Source of the DNA: Nocardia sp. CDC159 | GTDB taxonomy: Bacteria; Actinomycetota; Actinomycetes; Mycobacteriales; Mycobacteriaceae | Assembly: GCF_023740735.1 (NCBI RefSeq) | Contig: NZ_JAMRXH010000019.1 | Location: forward strand, 62,001-126,000 | Direction of reading: 5' to 3' | Length of the DNA stretch: 64,000 nt | Shown: positions 51,464-60,299 of the stretch, one piece after another | Position numbering within the stretch: position 1 is the stretch's first letter | Layout: every line of letters starts with the position of its first letter | Notes under the pieces: model-generated | Databases searched by the model: none | What the model was told of the DNA's origin: nothing | What the model saw: the letters and a program-made list of their open reading frames with translations, nothing else | Translations under genes and position numbers: made by a program

Positions 51464-53651
51464 GACGCGCCGCCGCCTCCCGGATCACATCAGCCAGAAT
51501 GCGCTGCCGCCGACCCGCTGCCGCGGCCACCAGCCGCCGCGCGGTCACGGCCCGTTCCCGGGCGGCGGTGTGTTCGGCGTACTGCTCGACAGCACGGCGG
51601 GCCACCTCGTCCAGCACGGTGCCGGAAACCGGGGGCCGCGACTGACGCGGCGCGAAACTGGCGACCATGGCCAGATCCCCGGCGTGATCCCGTTTCCGGC
51701 TGCAAATCGCGAACCCGGGCACATTCACCGCATGGGCCGCGATCAGCTCGGGATGGCCGCCCACGCGCTCCCAATGCCCCGAATGGGGGGTGCCCAGCGC
51801 TTGCTTCACCATGGCCTCCGATGCGTGGGGGTTGACGACACCGGACACCCAGATGCCGTGTTCGTCTTCCCCGGCCCGCACATGCGCCCAGCAGGTGGCC
51901 ACGTCGTCGTAATGGGCTACCGCGGCCCGCATACCGCGCCCGGCCGGGGCGTGGCCGCCGCCGACCGTGAGTCGGCCCACCCGCAGGATCTCGCCGGTGG
52001 TGAGATAGACGTGGGACTGGTGGAATTCGGCGTACCCGGAATGGGAGCGGTAGGGGTGCTGGGCGCGGTCCTTGATCGCGCGGTGCAGCGACTCCCACGC
52101 GGCCAGATGCCCGACCACCCGCCCGTCCGGTGTGAGGTGGATCGGTGTCGGCTCGTCCAGCATCGGGTTGTCGAACATTTCCGGGTCGAACCGGTCGGGC
52201 TCCACCACGGTGGCGGCCACCAACGCGAGATCGGGGGCCGCGGCTTCACTGTCGCTGACGCTGATGGTGGTGTCCCGGAACTCCGGGACACTCACGAGTG
52301 TTCCGCCGACGATTTCGACTTTGTCCATGCGCATCACGACCGTGCCGCCGGACCTCCACACCTCATCTGCGGTGTCCGGGGTCAGGGTGGTGCCGTGCTC
52401 GTCGACCAGGGTTTCCTCACGCACCACCAGCTCAGCGGACGGGCGGGTGACACCGGCCTGGATTTGCTGCATAGCCGCTTCGGTGTCAGGGCTGTCGAGC
52501 AGGGTGCCGGTCGCGATCAGGCCGCGGTTGGTGAGCTCAAGGGCTTCGATAGCGCCGATGGTAAGGCCGCCGTGGTGGCCGGGTTCGTCGCTGGGCTGCC
52601 ACTTCAGCGCCAGCGGGAGAGCGGTGTCGATCAGAACGGCGGTGGGGGACAGCATCGACATGCCGGAGCGGCCGATCACTCCGGTGGGCATAAGTAGCGC
52701 CTCGAATGTGCGGGCCATGGTGGTTGTGCCTTTTCGTGTTGGTGCCGCCGCGGCGGCGGTCGTCCCGGAGTTATCGTGCCCTGCCGGTGCGCGGTCGGCG
52801 ATGGGAATGACCGCGACCGCGCACCGGCAGTTGACTACCTCGTGCGGTGGCCCGTTCGGGTCACCGGGGTAGTCGAGATCGGCCGCGCCGACACGGAACG
52901 CGGCATCGAGCGGGACACGTTGCCCGTCCGCCGCGGTGTGTGTCGGGCGGGTGCGCCCATCGTGCAGCGACATCCACATCTTCTCGTATCCCACCGACTC
53001 CCCGGCGGTGGTCGCGATGTGGTGGGCCAGCCGTCCAGCGGCTTGCTGCGCCGCGTTGTAGGCGGCGGTGGCCTCGGTGCGGGCAACGGTGTCAGCGCGG
53101 TGGTCCCACCGCGTGCCCGGCCGCACGGTCAGCTCATCAGCGGCCACCTGCCGCAGCTGCGCGACGGTCGCGGTCGTGTGCTGGTCCAGCGTGGTCTGGA
53201 GGTCGCGTTGCACGGTGGCGGGAGTGCCTGCCATCCGCTCCCGCACCGCCGCGAGGAACGCTGCGCGCCATTCGGTGAGCATCGGCACAACCCGGGTGGC
53301 GTCGGCGGCGTCCACCGGCTCACGACGGCCGGGATAGTCGAACCGGAGCAGGCCGTGCCCAGCGAGCGCGGCGGCCACCAGTCCGTCCAGAAGCTGACCC
53401 AGGCCGGGCAGGAACTGCCCGTCCATCTCTTGCGACCACAAGATATAGGCGGCGGCGAGCGCGGCCACGTCCGGCGGAATGACCGGCTCCTCCACCGGCT
53501 CAGGCGGCGGCTGTGCCGGTTGCGCGGCGGCGGTGAATACCGGCAGCACCAGACCGCGCGCCGCGACCGACCAGCGGCGATACGAGGACAGCGTGAGATC
53601 GCGGATGCGGTGTTCGGTGTCCAGGATCGCCGCCAGCGCCCGCCGTTTCAT
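51453..53651 (-). CDS. MuF-like minor head protein fused to capsid maturation protease
   Basis: 732 residues from ATG 53651, overlapping the portal stop (ATGA). Residues 1-290: MuF domain with ADTVARTEATAAYNAAQQAA, then WMSLHDGRTRPTHTAADGQR and the conserved HEVVNCRCAV. Residues 310-500: prohead protease-like (FEALLMPTGVIGRSG; GLIATGTLLDSPDTEAAM; GTLVSVPEFRDT). Residues 535-680: a third domain with HLAAWESLHRAIKDRAQH and FAICSRKRDHAG. MuF goes into the head with the DNA; the protease matures the capsid. Confidence 0.85.
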   Translation of the reverse strand: MKRRALAAILDTEHRIRDLTLSSYRRWSVAARGLVLPVFTAAAQPAQPPPEPVEEPVIPPDVAALAAAYILWSQEMDGQFLPGLGQLLDGLVAAALAGHGLLRFDYPGRREPVDAADATRVVPMLTEWRAAFLAAVRERMAGTPATVQRDLQTTLDQHTTATVAQLRQVAADELTVRPGTRWDHRADTVARTEATAAYNAAQQAAGRLAHHIATTAGESVGYEKMWMSLHDGRTRPTHTAADGQRVPLDAAFRVGAADLDYPGDPNGPPHEVVNCRCAVAVIPIADRAPAGHDNSGTTAAAAAPTRKGTTTMARTFEALLMPTGVIGRSGMSMLSPTAVLIDTALPLALKWQPSDEPGHHGGLTIGAIEALELTNRGLIATGTLLDSPDTEAAMQQIQAGVTRPSAELVVREETLVDEHGTTLTPDTADEVWRSGGTVVMRMDKVEIVGGTLVSVPEFRDTTISVSDSEAAAPDLALVAATVVEPDRFDPEMFDNPMLDEPTPIHLTPDGRVVGHLAAWESLHRAIKDRAQHPYRSHSGYAEFHQSHVYLTTGEILRVGRLTVGGGHAPAGRGMRAAVAHYDDVATCWAHVRAGEDEHGIWVSGVVNPHASEAMVKQALGTPHSGHWERVGGHPELIAAHAVNVPGFAICSRKRDHAGDLAMVASFAPRQSRPPVSGTVLDEVARRAVEQYAEHTAARERAVTARRLVAAAAGRRQRILADVIREAAARRGM

Positions 53652-55501
53652 GGCCGCGCCCCGGCCGCCAGCTGCGCGGGCACCACCGGTTCGCGGGCGG
53701 TGGTCAGCGCTACCGCTGCGATCGTGTACACAATCTGCCGCAGCCGTGTCCGGTCGATACCGGCCTCCGCGCACACCTGGTCGTCCGCGAGCTCTTCCCA
53801 CCCGTCAATAAGCCGCTCAACCTCCGATTCCGCGCACGGCCCAAGCACACGGTGGACATCGACCGCGGACACCTCGCGCAGGCGGGCATGGTCGGAGCGG
53901 CCCCGCCGTCGCGCACCGGCGCGGCGTAGCGCTTCGTTGACGCACAGACGGACCACCGCGCGGGCAGCGTTGTCCCGCGTATCCGGGATCGCTGGCGCGT
54001 CGATGGTTTCCGGCTGCCCACCCGAAGGCGGGGGCGGCGGCGCGGCGGCAGGCAGGTCAGGCAGGCCCGCGAGCGCGGGCACCAGCATCCGCAGCACCGG
54101 CAGTAACTGCGGCAGCAATTGCGGGGTGCGGCGCACCTGGTCGACGGCCCACAGCGCCCACCCGGCCTCGGTGGTCAGGTCGTAGCCGTCCTGGTCCACC
54201 GACAGCCCCAGTTCGCGGATGTACGCCTCAGCGTTGACCACACCGTCCTTATAGGCGGTGCTCACCTTGTCCAGCTGGTCGGGTTCGGCCTCGACATCGC
54301 TGGCGTCGTACCAGATCACGACCTTGCCCGCGAGATCGGGCGGCAGCATCGGGGTCAACAGCTGCTCGGTCAGGGCCGCGCAGATCGTTTCCATCTCCGG
54401 GGCGGCGTGCCAGCGTACAGCCTCTTCCTCGACACCCCACAACGACCAGTGGTTGAGGTCGGCCAACCCCAGCAGGACCTCCGGCGGCATGTCGAGAGTC
54501 ATGGCCAGCCGCCGGATCGCCTTCTCCTGCGCCGCTTGTGCCTTCTCGCTGACCTCGCTGTCGAATTTGATGTGGCGGATCTTGTCGACGTATTCCCCGG
54601 CGACTGTGAGCACGATCGGCACCAGCGCCTCAGCCGATGCCGGATTCTGGATCGCCGTAGACATCGCCTCTTGCAACGCTTTCCGCACTTCATCCGCGGA
54701 CACAAACCGCGACGGGGGAGGCGGGGGAGGGGGCAGGGTCGGCGCGTCGGGGTCGGGGGTCCCGGTCGGGGGCGCGGTGACCGGCATCGAGATTTCGCGT
54801 GGCAGAACGAGGATGCCGTTACCGGCCTGCCGCGACTTGCCCGCGGCCTCGATGTTCTGCTCCATCCGCAGAATCCGGCGCAGGATCGGCAGCGCCGCCT
54901 TCACCGGCGACCACGCCAAGCTCGAGATCCGCGGGTCGGGCCGCCAAATCCGAGACAGCGTGTCAACAGCCTTGTCCATCGTGTACTTGGTGCCGTCGTC
55001 CAGCGTCAGCTCGACCTGGTCCCCCCGAGACCGGATCTCGTCGCCGGACAGGACGTGCCACTGTTCATCGCCATCGGGGTAGATGATCGCCAACCAGCCT
55101 TCGCCGGGAATCATCATCAGCGGGGCCAGCCGGGACAGCATCTGCGCTTGTCCGGCCACACCGCCCGCGATCCGGGCCACGATATCCTTCGCGGCCTGGT
55201 TGTCGGTGATGCCGGTGGGGCGGCCAGTGTCGGGGTCGATATCGCTGGCGACCAGCCGGAACCGGGACAGCAGCGCGGTTTTCCACAGCAGCGCGAACGA
55301 CAGTTCGCCGATGTGGTCGAGCATGTCCCAGGCTTCGGCCTGCCATTTGCCGCGGTCGGCGGGGGGTTTGGTGACCTTGCCCCAGCGCTCAGGGGATACG
55401 CGGACGCTGGCGGCGGTGAGCGCCGACACCGACGACACCACGACCGGCTCCCGAGTGCCGGGGCCGGTGTGGTGTGCGCGCCGCGAGTAGATCCGTGCCA
55501 T
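53648..55501 (-). CDS. portal protein
   Basis: 617 residues from ATG 55501; the late-promoter-like element ends 8 nt before it. Portal features: KWQAEAWDMLDHIGELSFAL, EGWLAIIYPDG, GDEIRSRG, and LDMPPEVLLGLADLNHWSLW in the crown/stem part. A poly-Pro stretch (about 245-260) and a long Ala/Arg C-terminal extension are present. It forms the DNA channel and docks terminase. Confidence 0.9.
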   Translation of the reverse strand: MARIYSRRAHHTGPGTREPVVVSSVSALTAASVRVSPERWGKVTKPPADRGKWQAEAWDMLDHIGELSFALLWKTALLSRFRLVASDIDPDTGRPTGITDNQAAKDIVARIAGGVAGQAQMLSRLAPLMMIPGEGWLAIIYPDGDEQWHVLSGDEIRSRGDQVELTLDDGTKYTMDKAVDTLSRIWRPDPRISSLAWSPVKAALPILRRILRMEQNIEAAGKSRQAGNGILVLPREISMPVTAPPTGTPDPDAPTLPPPPPPPSRFVSADEVRKALQEAMSTAIQNPASAEALVPIVLTVAGEYVDKIRHIKFDSEVSEKAQAAQEKAIRRLAMTLDMPPEVLLGLADLNHWSLWGVEEEAVRWHAAPEMETICAALTEQLLTPMLPPDLAGKVVIWYDASDVEAEPDQLDKVSTAYKDGVVNAEAYIRELGLSVDQDGYDLTTEAGWALWAVDQVRRTPQLLPQLLPVLRMLVPALAGLPDLPAAAPPPPPSGGQPETIDAPAIPDTRDNAARAVVRLCVNEALRRAGARRRGRSDHARLREVSAVDVHRVLGPCAESEVERLIDGWEELADDQVCAEAGIDRTRLRQIVYTIAAVALTTAREPVVPAQLAAGARP

Positions 55502-55509
55502 CGCGCGGC

Positions 55510-55531
55510 ACGGTAAAGATCAGGGGTGCAG
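55510..55531 (-). promoter_or_regulatory. late-promoter-like element, copy 7 (portal)
   Basis: Minus strand: CTGCAC, 10 nt, TACCGT (55515-55510), then 8 nt to ATG 55501. Confidence 0.65.
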
Positions 55532-55544
55532 GCAGACTCGGTGT

Positions 55545-56351
55545 TTACTGCGCCCGTGCGATGGCGGCATCGATGCACAGCGCTGGCGGAGACAAGGGCA
55601 CACCGAGCCATTCGTGAAGGTCGGTCACGTCGGGCAGCAGGCACCAGCCGTCCATCAGCCCCCTGATTTGGTCACGGGACCGGTAGGTGACCTCCGCGCC
55701 GGTGCCTGCGAACTGCGCTGTCTTCGCGATGAAATCGCCGGACGTGCGATCACTGGCGTGGGTGATGGCCAGATAGCTTCCCGGGGCCACCGCTTTCCGC
55801 CACGTGGCCAGAATCGTTTCTGGTCCCTCGTTATCGGTGACGAAATGCAGCACACCGACACACAGCACCGCCACCGGCTCCGACAGATCGAGCAAGATGT
55901 CATCGCGGATCGTGCTGATAATCCGATCGGGGTCGCGGATGTCGGCCAACATCGGGACCACCCCTGACCCCGGTGCCACCAGCGCCGCGATGTGCGCGCG
56001 GACGACCGGGTCGTAGTCGACCGCCACGACCCGCACCGGCGATGCCACCCGTGACGCCCGAAGCTGGCGTTGCGCCACCTCGTGCACGTACGGCTCGATC
56101 GGGTATCCGGCCCCGAGATCCACGAACTGGGTGATCCCGGCCCGCGCCGCGCATCGTGTTGCCTCTAGCAGGAATTGGCGACTCGACCAGGCCAGTGTCC
56201 GGATCTCCGGCGCGGCCTCCATCATGGTGCGCGCCGCCTCCTGGTCGGCCGTGAAATTGTCTTTGCCACCCAGCAGGTAGTTCATGATGCGCGCCGAATT
56301 CGGTTTGTCATGGCTCACCCCCTCCGGCACGCCCCTCATCTCGCCGTTCAT
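55545..56351 (-). CDS. SAM-dependent methyltransferase (DUF574 family)
   Basis: 268 residues from ATG 56351. Signature SARIMNYLLGGKDNFTADQE, SAM-binding FVDLGAGYP, then VVAVDYDPVVRAH and AVLCVGVLHFV. DUF574 enzymes are typical of actinomycete chromosomes; the substrate is unknown. Here it lies just upstream of the portal gene, overlapping a small Cys-containing protein gene. It could modify DNA, a host factor or a metabolite. Confidence 0.85.
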   Translation of the reverse strand: MNGEMRGVPEGVSHDKPNSARIMNYLLGGKDNFTADQEAARTMMEAAPEIRTLAWSSRQFLLEATRCAARAGITQFVDLGAGYPIEPYVHEVAQRQLRASRVASPVRVVAVDYDPVVRAHIAALVAPGSGVVPMLADIRDPDRIISTIRDDILLDLSEPVAVLCVGVLHFVTDNEGPETILATWRKAVAPGSYLAITHASDRTSGDFIAKTAQFAGTGAEVTYRSRDQIRGLMDGWCLLPDVTDLHEWLGVPLSPPALCIDAAIARAQ

Positions 56352-56671
56352 ACTTCGCGGCTGGAGTCCGGCCGGATTCGCCCAGCTTCCAGCAGCACGA
56401 AATACGCCGCCTCTTTGCGTGGGCATTCGGTGCGCAGGCATCCGCGGTGCCGCTGCATCGTCTGGTGCGCCTCTGGAATGCTCATCAGCCCATCGGGCGC
56501 TTCGTGCGGCCACCCGTTGGGCCACATGCCTTGATCTGCCGCGCGCGCGTCCTCAGCCCAGATCCGCTCGCGTCGCCGGTCATCGTGAACGCCCACGCTT
56601 GAGCGCGTACTCACCGCTCGCTGCGCAGTGCTGCTGTTGTCGCGAAACCAATCGAACCCCACCGTACTCAC
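56348..56671 (-). CDS. small hypothetical protein upstream of the methyltransferase
   Basis: 107 residues from GTG 56671. The C-terminal part PEAHQTMQRHRGCLRTECPR, KEAAYFVLLEAGRIRPDS has a His/Cys set that could bind metal and matches small actinomycete proteins found near DUF574 or XRE regulators. It overlaps the methyltransferase start by 4 nt. A longer frame to 56875 exists but looks non-coding. Confidence 0.55.
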   Translation of the reverse strand: MSTVGFDWFRDNSSTAQRAVSTRSSVGVHDDRRRERIWAEDARAADQGMWPNGWPHEAPDGLMSIPEAHQTMQRHRGCLRTECPRKEAAYFVLLEAGRIRPDSSREV

Positions 56672-56906
56672 CTCGCGTGTCCCGTCCTGGAGTTGTTCGA
56701 ACGGCACCCGCCGCCGGGCGCTACCGAATCGGCCGTGGTGTAACGGCGTCGAGCCGACCGATTCGGCGGGCGCGGCGGCCCGCTGGCTTCCCCGGCGGCG
56801 GGGCCTGGCCTCAGCGTTGCGGAAAACCGCAGGTGAACCCAGCCCCAGACCGCCTACAAAACGCCTACAGTTCACCTACGGCATGTTGTCCGCGAAGGGG
56901 AAAGCG

Positions 56907-58268
56907 ATGATCATCGGCACCTGGACAGGTAGGGAGGTCCGCATCCTGCGTGAGGTCGCACTCAGAGAGGGGCGTGAGGACTTCTCAGCCAGGATCGGCT
57001 TCGGACCCAAGGCGATACAGAAATGGGAGCTGACAGCCTCCGTCGACAAGCCCGTCAAGGGGCGATCGGCAGAGGCGCTGGATACTGTGCTGGCGCAACT
57101 GAAACCCGCTCAGCGCGAACGGTTTTGGTCTGAACTTTCCCGCGCGCGGTCGCTGGCGGCCGGGCATCCTGTCCTCAGCGGCACAACCGCTGAACCGGTC
57201 CTGATGATCGGCCCGGACCACGAATCCGGTACGGACACATGGGAAGTCGATTACAACGTGAGACGAAGAGAATTCGCGAAATGGGCAGCCGCGGCAGCGG
57301 GCGCGATGCTGCTATCCGAAGACCAGGCGCATATCGGCATGAGCGACGTTCAGCGCGTGCTCGCTGGTGTCGAAATGCTGGAAGAACAGGACCAACGTGT
57401 CGGCGGCGGCGGCCTCGTCGGACTGGCCGTCGACCAGCTGGACCGCGCTACCCACTTGCTGGAAACGAGCACCTACGACAGCACGACGGGTAGCGCGTTC
57501 ACCGCGGCGGCCGGAGAACTCGCCGTGCTGTCGGGCTGGCTGGCGTTCGACGCCGACAAACACGATCTAGCCCGCCGGTGCTACGCACAGGCAATGGCAT
57601 TGGGCACCGAAGCGAACAACAGCGACCTGATCGCCCACACCTGCCTGTACCAGGCCAACCAGTCCATCGCACTCGCGCGATCAGGGAAGGGCAGCCCGTA
57701 CAAGGCGCTCTCGCTCGTCGGGCGCGCTCGAGACCTGATGAGGGGCCGCCCGCCCGGCCGCATTCACGCTCTGATCGCCGTTCGTGAAGCGCAGGCCCAG
57801 GGCGTACTTGGCGACCGCTCAGCGTTCGGGCGTGCGATCGCGACAGCATGGCGGGAGATGGACGCCGCGGCACAGTTCGAGCCCATCGACCAAGTGCCCC
57901 AATGGCTCCGGTTCGTCACCCATTTCGAAATCAGCGGCCACGAGGCCCGCGGGTACGGGGCAATCGGAGACACAGACCGGGCCATCGGCTTGTTCGCCGC
58001 GGCTGTCGCCGAACAGGCAAGCACCCGCAACATCACCAACATGCGCGCATGGTCGGCCGCGACCCGGGCCGCTGCCGGAGACGTTTCCGGCGCAATCGAG
58101 GAAGGTGTGGCCGTCCTGCACGCGCTCACCGAGGTGGCATCCACTCGCACCCTGCGAGTCCTCGCGCCCATCCGGGCGGCCACCGAGGAGCTGACCGCCG
58201 GTGATGCCTTCAACGATCAATTCGATTCGCTGGCAGCGGCAACCGCACAGAAAGCCATCACCGCATGA
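56907..58268 (+). CDS. XRE-type regulator with TPR-like C-terminus
   Basis: 453 residues from ATG 56907 (GAAGGGGA upstream). N-terminal HTH-like REVALREGREDFSARIGFGP with KAIQKWEL; a Tat-like hydrophobic patch RREFAKWAAAAAGAMLL; then helical TPR-like repeats (ELAVLSGWLAFDADKHDLAR; GTEANNSDLIAHTCLYQANQ). This build is common in streptomycete and nocardial regulators. Co-translated with a GNAT acetyltransferase (ATGA overlap). Confidence 0.8.
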   Translation: MIIGTWTGREVRILREVALREGREDFSARIGFGPKAIQKWELTASVDKPVKGRSAEALDTVLAQLKPAQRERFWSELSRARSLAAGHPVLSGTTAEPVLMIGPDHESGTDTWEVDYNVRRREFAKWAAAAAGAMLLSEDQAHIGMSDVQRVLAGVEMLEEQDQRVGGGGLVGLAVDQLDRATHLLETSTYDSTTGSAFTAAAGELAVLSGWLAFDADKHDLARRCYAQAMALGTEANNSDLIAHTCLYQANQSIALARSGKGSPYKALSLVGRARDLMRGRPPGRIHALIAVREAQAQGVLGDRSAFGRAIATAWREMDAAAQFEPIDQVPQWLRFVTHFEISGHEARGYGAIGDTDRAIGLFAAAVAEQASTRNITNMRAWSAATRAAAGDVSGAIEEGVAVLHALTEVASTRTLRVLAPIRAATEELTAGDAFNDQFDSLAAATAQKAITA

Positions 58269-58849
58269 CCCACCCCGCACCCGAATTCGAACACCTCACC
58301 GCGGAACAGGCGCGCGCGATCCGCGACACCGTGGAAGACATCTACCGCCGGTCCTACGTGGCAGCGATACAGTCCGGTGATCCGTTCGACTCCCCCGAAG
58401 AGTTCATGACACGGTTCGATGCGTACACCAGCCGCGGCAACGGTTTCGAACTGGTGCTAGCGCGCATCGACGGCAAGGCTGTGGGCCAAGCCTGGGGGTG
58501 GCCGTTGCAGCCGAACGCGCGTTGGTGGAACCCGCTGCGCCTGGACGATCCCAGCATCGACCGCGACGAGTTCGTTGCAGAGACCGGGACACGGACATTC
58601 GCGCTCAGTGAAATCATGGTGGACTCGGCATATATCGGCCACGGCATCGCTCGCGCGTTGCACGATGAGCTATTGACCCACCGGCGGGAGCAGCGCGCGA
58701 CGCTGTTGGTGGAGGCGGAGAACCAGCGGGCCTACGAACGGTACCTGTCCTGGGGGTGGCGCAAGGTCGGTACCGCCCGCCCGAGCTGGCCGGATGCGCC
58801 GCTGTTCGATGTCCTGATTCGCGACTTGGGCAGTGCGGGGCTTCGCTGA
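58265..58849 (+). CDS. GNAT-family N-acetyltransferase
   Basis: 194 residues. The acetyl-CoA site is visible as ALSEIMVDSAYIGHGIARAL, followed by the GNAT motif B-like AENQRAYERYLSWGWRKVG. Substrate unknown. Second gene of a plus-strand pair with the XRE-TPR regulator, followed by a strong terminator. Probably an accessory gene carried by the prophage. Confidence 0.85.
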   Translation: MTHPAPEFEHLTAEQARAIRDTVEDIYRRSYVAAIQSGDPFDSPEEFMTRFDAYTSRGNGFELVLARIDGKAVGQAWGWPLQPNARWWNPLRLDDPSIDRDEFVAETGTRTFALSEIMVDSAYIGHGIARALHDELLTHRREQRATLLVEAENQRAYERYLSWGWRKVGTARPSWPDAPLFDVLIRDLGSAGLR

Positions 58850-58938
58850 CGAGTTAGCCTGAGAGTGGCGGCGCGGGAGATGCGGTTGCCGGTCCGGGGT
58901 TGTGTGGCCGGACCGGGCCGCGCGCAGCTGAACCACGA

Positions 58939-58980
58939 GTGTGGGCCTGAGCTCTATCCCCTTCGCGCTCAGGCCCACAC
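58939..58980. terminator. bidirectional terminator
   Basis: GTGTGGGCCTGAGC (58939-58952) and GCTCAGGCCCACAC (58967-58980), a perfect 14-bp stem followed by CCCTTTC. It separates the GNAT gene from the convergent small-membrane-protein genes. Confidence 0.88.
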
Positions 58981-58992
58981 CCCTTTCACCAC

Positions 58993-59283
58993 CTACTTGC
59001 TGTCCGGTGGTGCGTATATCCGGGACAGCCGCCGCGCGTAGACACAGCCGAGAGCGGCGGCCACCGCCGACAGAACGAGCATGAATACGGATTCGGTCCT
59101 GGTGGCCAGGCGCGGCTCGAGCATCCACGCGAACAGCGGGACCAGACCGACCGATACTGCGCCCTCGATCATCAAGATGGACGCTACGCTGGCGAAAAAG
59201 CGGTACCAGTGGCGGCAGCGCGCGCAGACGCCGCAGGCGCGGGTGGGGGTGCCGCAGGGATTACGACGGGTGAAAGTGGTCAT
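58993..59283 (-). CDS. small Cys-rich membrane protein, copy B
   Basis: 96 residues from ATG 59283. Begins MTTFTRRNPCGTPTRACGVC, continuing ARCRHWYRFFAS, then two membrane helices (MIEGAVSVGLVPLFAWML; VFMLVLSAVAAALGCVYA). The four Cys resemble a zinc ribbon. A tandem duplicate of the next gene upstream. Confidence 0.65.
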   Translation of the reverse strand: MTTFTRRNPCGTPTRACGVCARCRHWYRFFASVASILMIEGAVSVGLVPLFAWMLEPRLATRTESVFMLVLSAVAAALGCVYARRLSRIYAPPDSK

Positions 59284-59285
59284 GA

Positions 59286-59582
59286 TCACCTGTTTTTCGG
59301 TGGTTCGAATATCCGGGAACACAAGTACCCCGCGCCGCCAGCAAGACCGCCCGCGATGGATAACCCAGCGAGAGTGAATACGGTTGCGGTCGTGCTGATC
59401 TCGGTCGGGGGCAAAAGCCACACGAACAGCGGTATCAACCCAGCGAACACGCCGAATTCGATCATCCCGATTGAGGCAATGCGGCTGAAGCACCGATACA
59501 GGCGGCGGCAGTGACGGCAGCTACCGCAGCCTCGGGTGGAGGGGCCGCACGGGTTGGAGGGCAGCAGTCTGGACAATTTCAC
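59286..59582 (-). CDS. small Cys-rich membrane protein, copy A
   Basis: 98 residues from GTG 59582 with AGGAGA upstream. NPCGPSTRGCGSCRHCRRLY and the helices MIEFGVFAGLIPLFVWLL and FTLAGLSIAGGLAGGAGYL align throughout with copy B. Cytosolic Cys motif plus two helices suggests a membrane sensor or inhibitor; function unknown. Confidence 0.65.
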   Translation of the reverse strand: MKLSRLLPSNPCGPSTRGCGSCRHCRRLYRCFSRIASIGMIEFGVFAGLIPLFVWLLPPTEISTTATVFTLAGLSIAGGLAGGAGYLCSRIFEPPKNR

Positions 59583-59603
59583 AAGGTTTCTCCTGGACAG
59601 GAA

Positions 59604-59840
59604 TTAGTGGCCCAGCACCAGGCAGGTATCGGGGACCCGACCCGACGTGAACAAGGCCGCATACGCGGCTTCGGCCTCAGCACGACGCGCGTCAGCGGCT
59701 TGGAGGCCGTCATTCCACGCGTCCCAGTCCGGGCCGTCCAGCTGGCCCGGCTCATGGTTCAGGTAGTCCTGCACCGCCGCGTGGGCGTCGGCCACGCGGC
59801 GGGCGGCGGCCAGCTGCTCGGGGGTGTACTGGTCACACAT
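59604..59840 (-). CDS. small helical phage protein
   Basis: 78 residues from ATG 59840, overlapping the upstream stop. MCDQYTPEQLAAARRVADAH then PDWDAWNDGLQAADARRAEA; wholly helical, acidic. No recognised family; small soluble proteins of this sort are common in actinophage early regions. Confidence 0.55.
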   Translation of the reverse strand: MCDQYTPEQLAAARRVADAHAAVQDYLNHEPGQLDGPDWDAWNDGLQAADARRAEAEAAYAALFTSGRVPDTCLVLGH

Positions 59841-60237
59841 AGCGCACCTGCCGCGCGGTCAGCGTGACCGTGACGTGGAAAGCGCCATCCGGGGTGTCTG
59901 CGCCGTGGCGGACCCGTGGCCCGTACGCGCCCACATGATAGGGCAGCTGGACCCCGTCGACCGTGATGGTTTGGGCCTGCCGGTCGATCTCGATGACATC
60001 GATATCGGGCCGGGGCTTGGGAGGCTGTGGGGTGCGCTGCATCTTCTGGAGCGCGGCGAAAGCAATGGTGGTGGGAGTGTTGGCCGGGACGATGCGGTCC
60101 CCCGCTTTGCGAGCGATGACCCGGCACCCGGCTTTGCCATCGCTGTAGATCGTTTCTACGCGTATCCAGCGGCGGCCGTCGTGGTATACGACGCCGAGTT
60201 CGACTATGTCGGGAGTGGGGACATAGCTGGTGGACAT
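59833..60237 (-). CDS. phage hypothetical protein
   Basis: 134 residues from ATG 60237, which directly abuts a start-associated sequence. Beta-rich (VELGVVYHDGRRWIRVETIY), a basic middle, and DIDVIEIDRQAQTITVDGVQ. Function not recognised. Confidence 0.6.
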   Translation of the reverse strand: MSTSYVPTPDIVELGVVYHDGRRWIRVETIYSDGKAGCRVIARKAGDRIVPANTPTTIAFAALQKMQRTPQPPKPRPDIDVIEIDRQAQTITVDGVQLPYHVGAYGPRVRHGADTPDGAFHVTVTLTARQVRYV

Positions 60238-60252
60238 TCCGGTTCCTTCCGG
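60238..60252 (-). promoter_or_regulatory. start-associated sequence (SAS), copy 2
   Basis: Minus strand CCGGAAGGAACCGGA ends exactly at ATG 60237. No upstream GACGG/CCGTC dyad; a terminator precedes it instead. Confidence 0.75.
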
Positions 60253-60262
60253 CGGTCGTGTC

Positions 60263-60290
60263 GGCGGCCCCGCGAGTGGGCGGGGCCGCC
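60263..60290 (-). terminator. terminator after the 60300 gene
   Basis: GGCGGCCCCGC (60263-60273), loop GAGTGG, GCGGGGCCGCC (60280-60290): a perfect 11-bp stem between two minus-strand genes. Confidence 0.75.
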
Positions 60291-60299
60291 GGTGCGGGG

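Noticed and set aside
56672..56875. N-terminal extension of the small protein before the methyltransferase
   Set aside because: Arg/Ala/Pro-rich shadow-like translation; the part from GTG 56671 onward is more protein-like.
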